From NCBI GenBank assembly GCA_006503475.1, contig RSEH01000105.1, forward strand, positions 86,165 through 150,164: a stretch of DNA of 64,000 nt, read 5' to 3'. Shown here one piece after another: positions 63,801 through 64,000 of this stretch; positions within the stretch are counted from its first letter, which is position 1, and every line of letters begins with the position of its first letter. The stretch comes from Stentor roeselii (Eukaryota; Ciliophora; Heterotrichea; Heterotrichida; Stentoridae). A model generated the notes under the pieces. It had not been told where the DNA came from and ran no database searches. It was given only the letters and a program-made list of their open reading frames with translations. The translations under genes were made by a program, and so were the position numbers.

Positions 63801-64000
63801 ATGGCATTTCAAAGGCTCGCGCTTAAAAATTATAATCAGCATTCATATTGGCAACAAGTTGAAAACATGCTTTGGCTTGATCAATTTGCCAGAATAACTC
63901 AACCAGCGTTTCAAAAAAAGATAGCAAAAATTGCTGACTTTGGATCATCAGAAGGGGCAAACTCAATAAAATTTTTTGAACTTTCTTCTCAAGGTATTTT
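63801..64000 (+). pseudogene. SABATH methyltransferase copy D, frameshifted and cut at the window edge
   Basis: Starts ATGGCATTTCAAAGGCTC and stays nearly identical in protein to copy B for ~58 residues (ARITQPAFQKKIAKIADFGS is unbroken). Near 63979 the sequence TTTTTTGAACTTTC lacks one G relative to copy B (TTTTTTGGAACTTTG), shifting the frame, so it is probably a pseudogene or carries a sequence error. The rest lies outside the window. Confidence 0.75.

Noticed and set aside
1-64000. TGA or TAA reassignment as in other ciliates
   Set aside because: All three stop codons terminate conserved genes at the expected length (for example TAG in eL39, TGA in the RWD-adjacent coiled-coil gene, TAA in Trm9) and Trp is TGG inside domains, so the code is standard.

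Overview
The window looks like macronuclear DNA of a heterotrich ciliate, most likely Stentor (S. coeruleus or a close relative). Three things point there. Genes are AT-rich and packed tightly. TAA, TAG and TGA all act as real stops, so the code is standard. Eleven open reading frames are interrupted by introns of exactly 15 nt, with GT at the 5' end, AG at the 3' end and an A at position 10 in every one. Ciliary, endosomal and Cys-rich surface proteins fit a free-living ciliate. I saw no rRNA, tRNA, CRISPR array, transposase, virus-like gene or bacterial-type operon.

Layout. 1-8.5 kb: 5' part of a cathepsin B-like protease (-), a STIMATE/TMEM110-type ER membrane protein, a coiled-coil protein, a cyclin, the CORVET subunit VPS8, and a 51-codon ribosomal protein eL39 gene (-) whose ATG is separated from the rest of the CDS by an intron. 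8.5-10.4 kb is a gene-free AT-rich stretch. 10.4-27.2 kb is very dense: F-BAR/SBF2 protein, small unknowns, a Trm9-like tRNA methyltransferase, two long coiled-coil proteins in near-overlap, a tiny MGC-anchored protein, a zinc-finger/pseudokinase, a WD40 protein, an RWD protein, a coiled-coil protein, an EF-hand protein, OTU1/YOD1 and a TMEM230-like protein. 27.3-38.6 kb is one giant gene (-, 3 exons, 3772 aa): signal peptide, LamG-like head, about 47 Cys-rich repeats of ~50 aa, further Cys-rich modules, a multi-pass membrane region and a cytoplasmic tail.

39-58.4 kb: syntaxin-like SNARE, twin CX9C protein, RBR E3 ligase with an extra RING, C2H2 zinc-finger protein, B-box/LRR protein, SKI2 RNA helicase, multi-pass membrane protein, RING-TRAF protein, PFU-like protein, TRAIP-like RING/coiled-coil protein, VHS plus alpha-adaptin-appendage adaptor, enkurin, an RRM-like protein, casein kinase 2 alpha and a basic unknown. 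58.5-64 kb holds a tandem array of a ~2.1 kb unit carrying a SABATH-type SAM methyltransferase gene: one intact copy, two decayed copies and a fourth copy that is frameshifted and cut by the window edge.

The genes do not form a pathway. Recurring themes are membrane traffic (VPS8, SNARE, VHS/appendage adaptor, F-BAR, TMEM230), ubiquitin (OTU1, RBR, RING-TRAF, TRAIP-like, PFU-like), RNA and translation (SKI2, eL39, Trm9) and cilium (enkurin). Genome-level oddities stand out most: uniform 15-nt introns, intergenic gaps down to 11 nt or overlap, A/C-rich 5' flanks, and alternating blocks of strand skew inside single genes. Functions are judged from motifs and remembered family features; no database search was possible.
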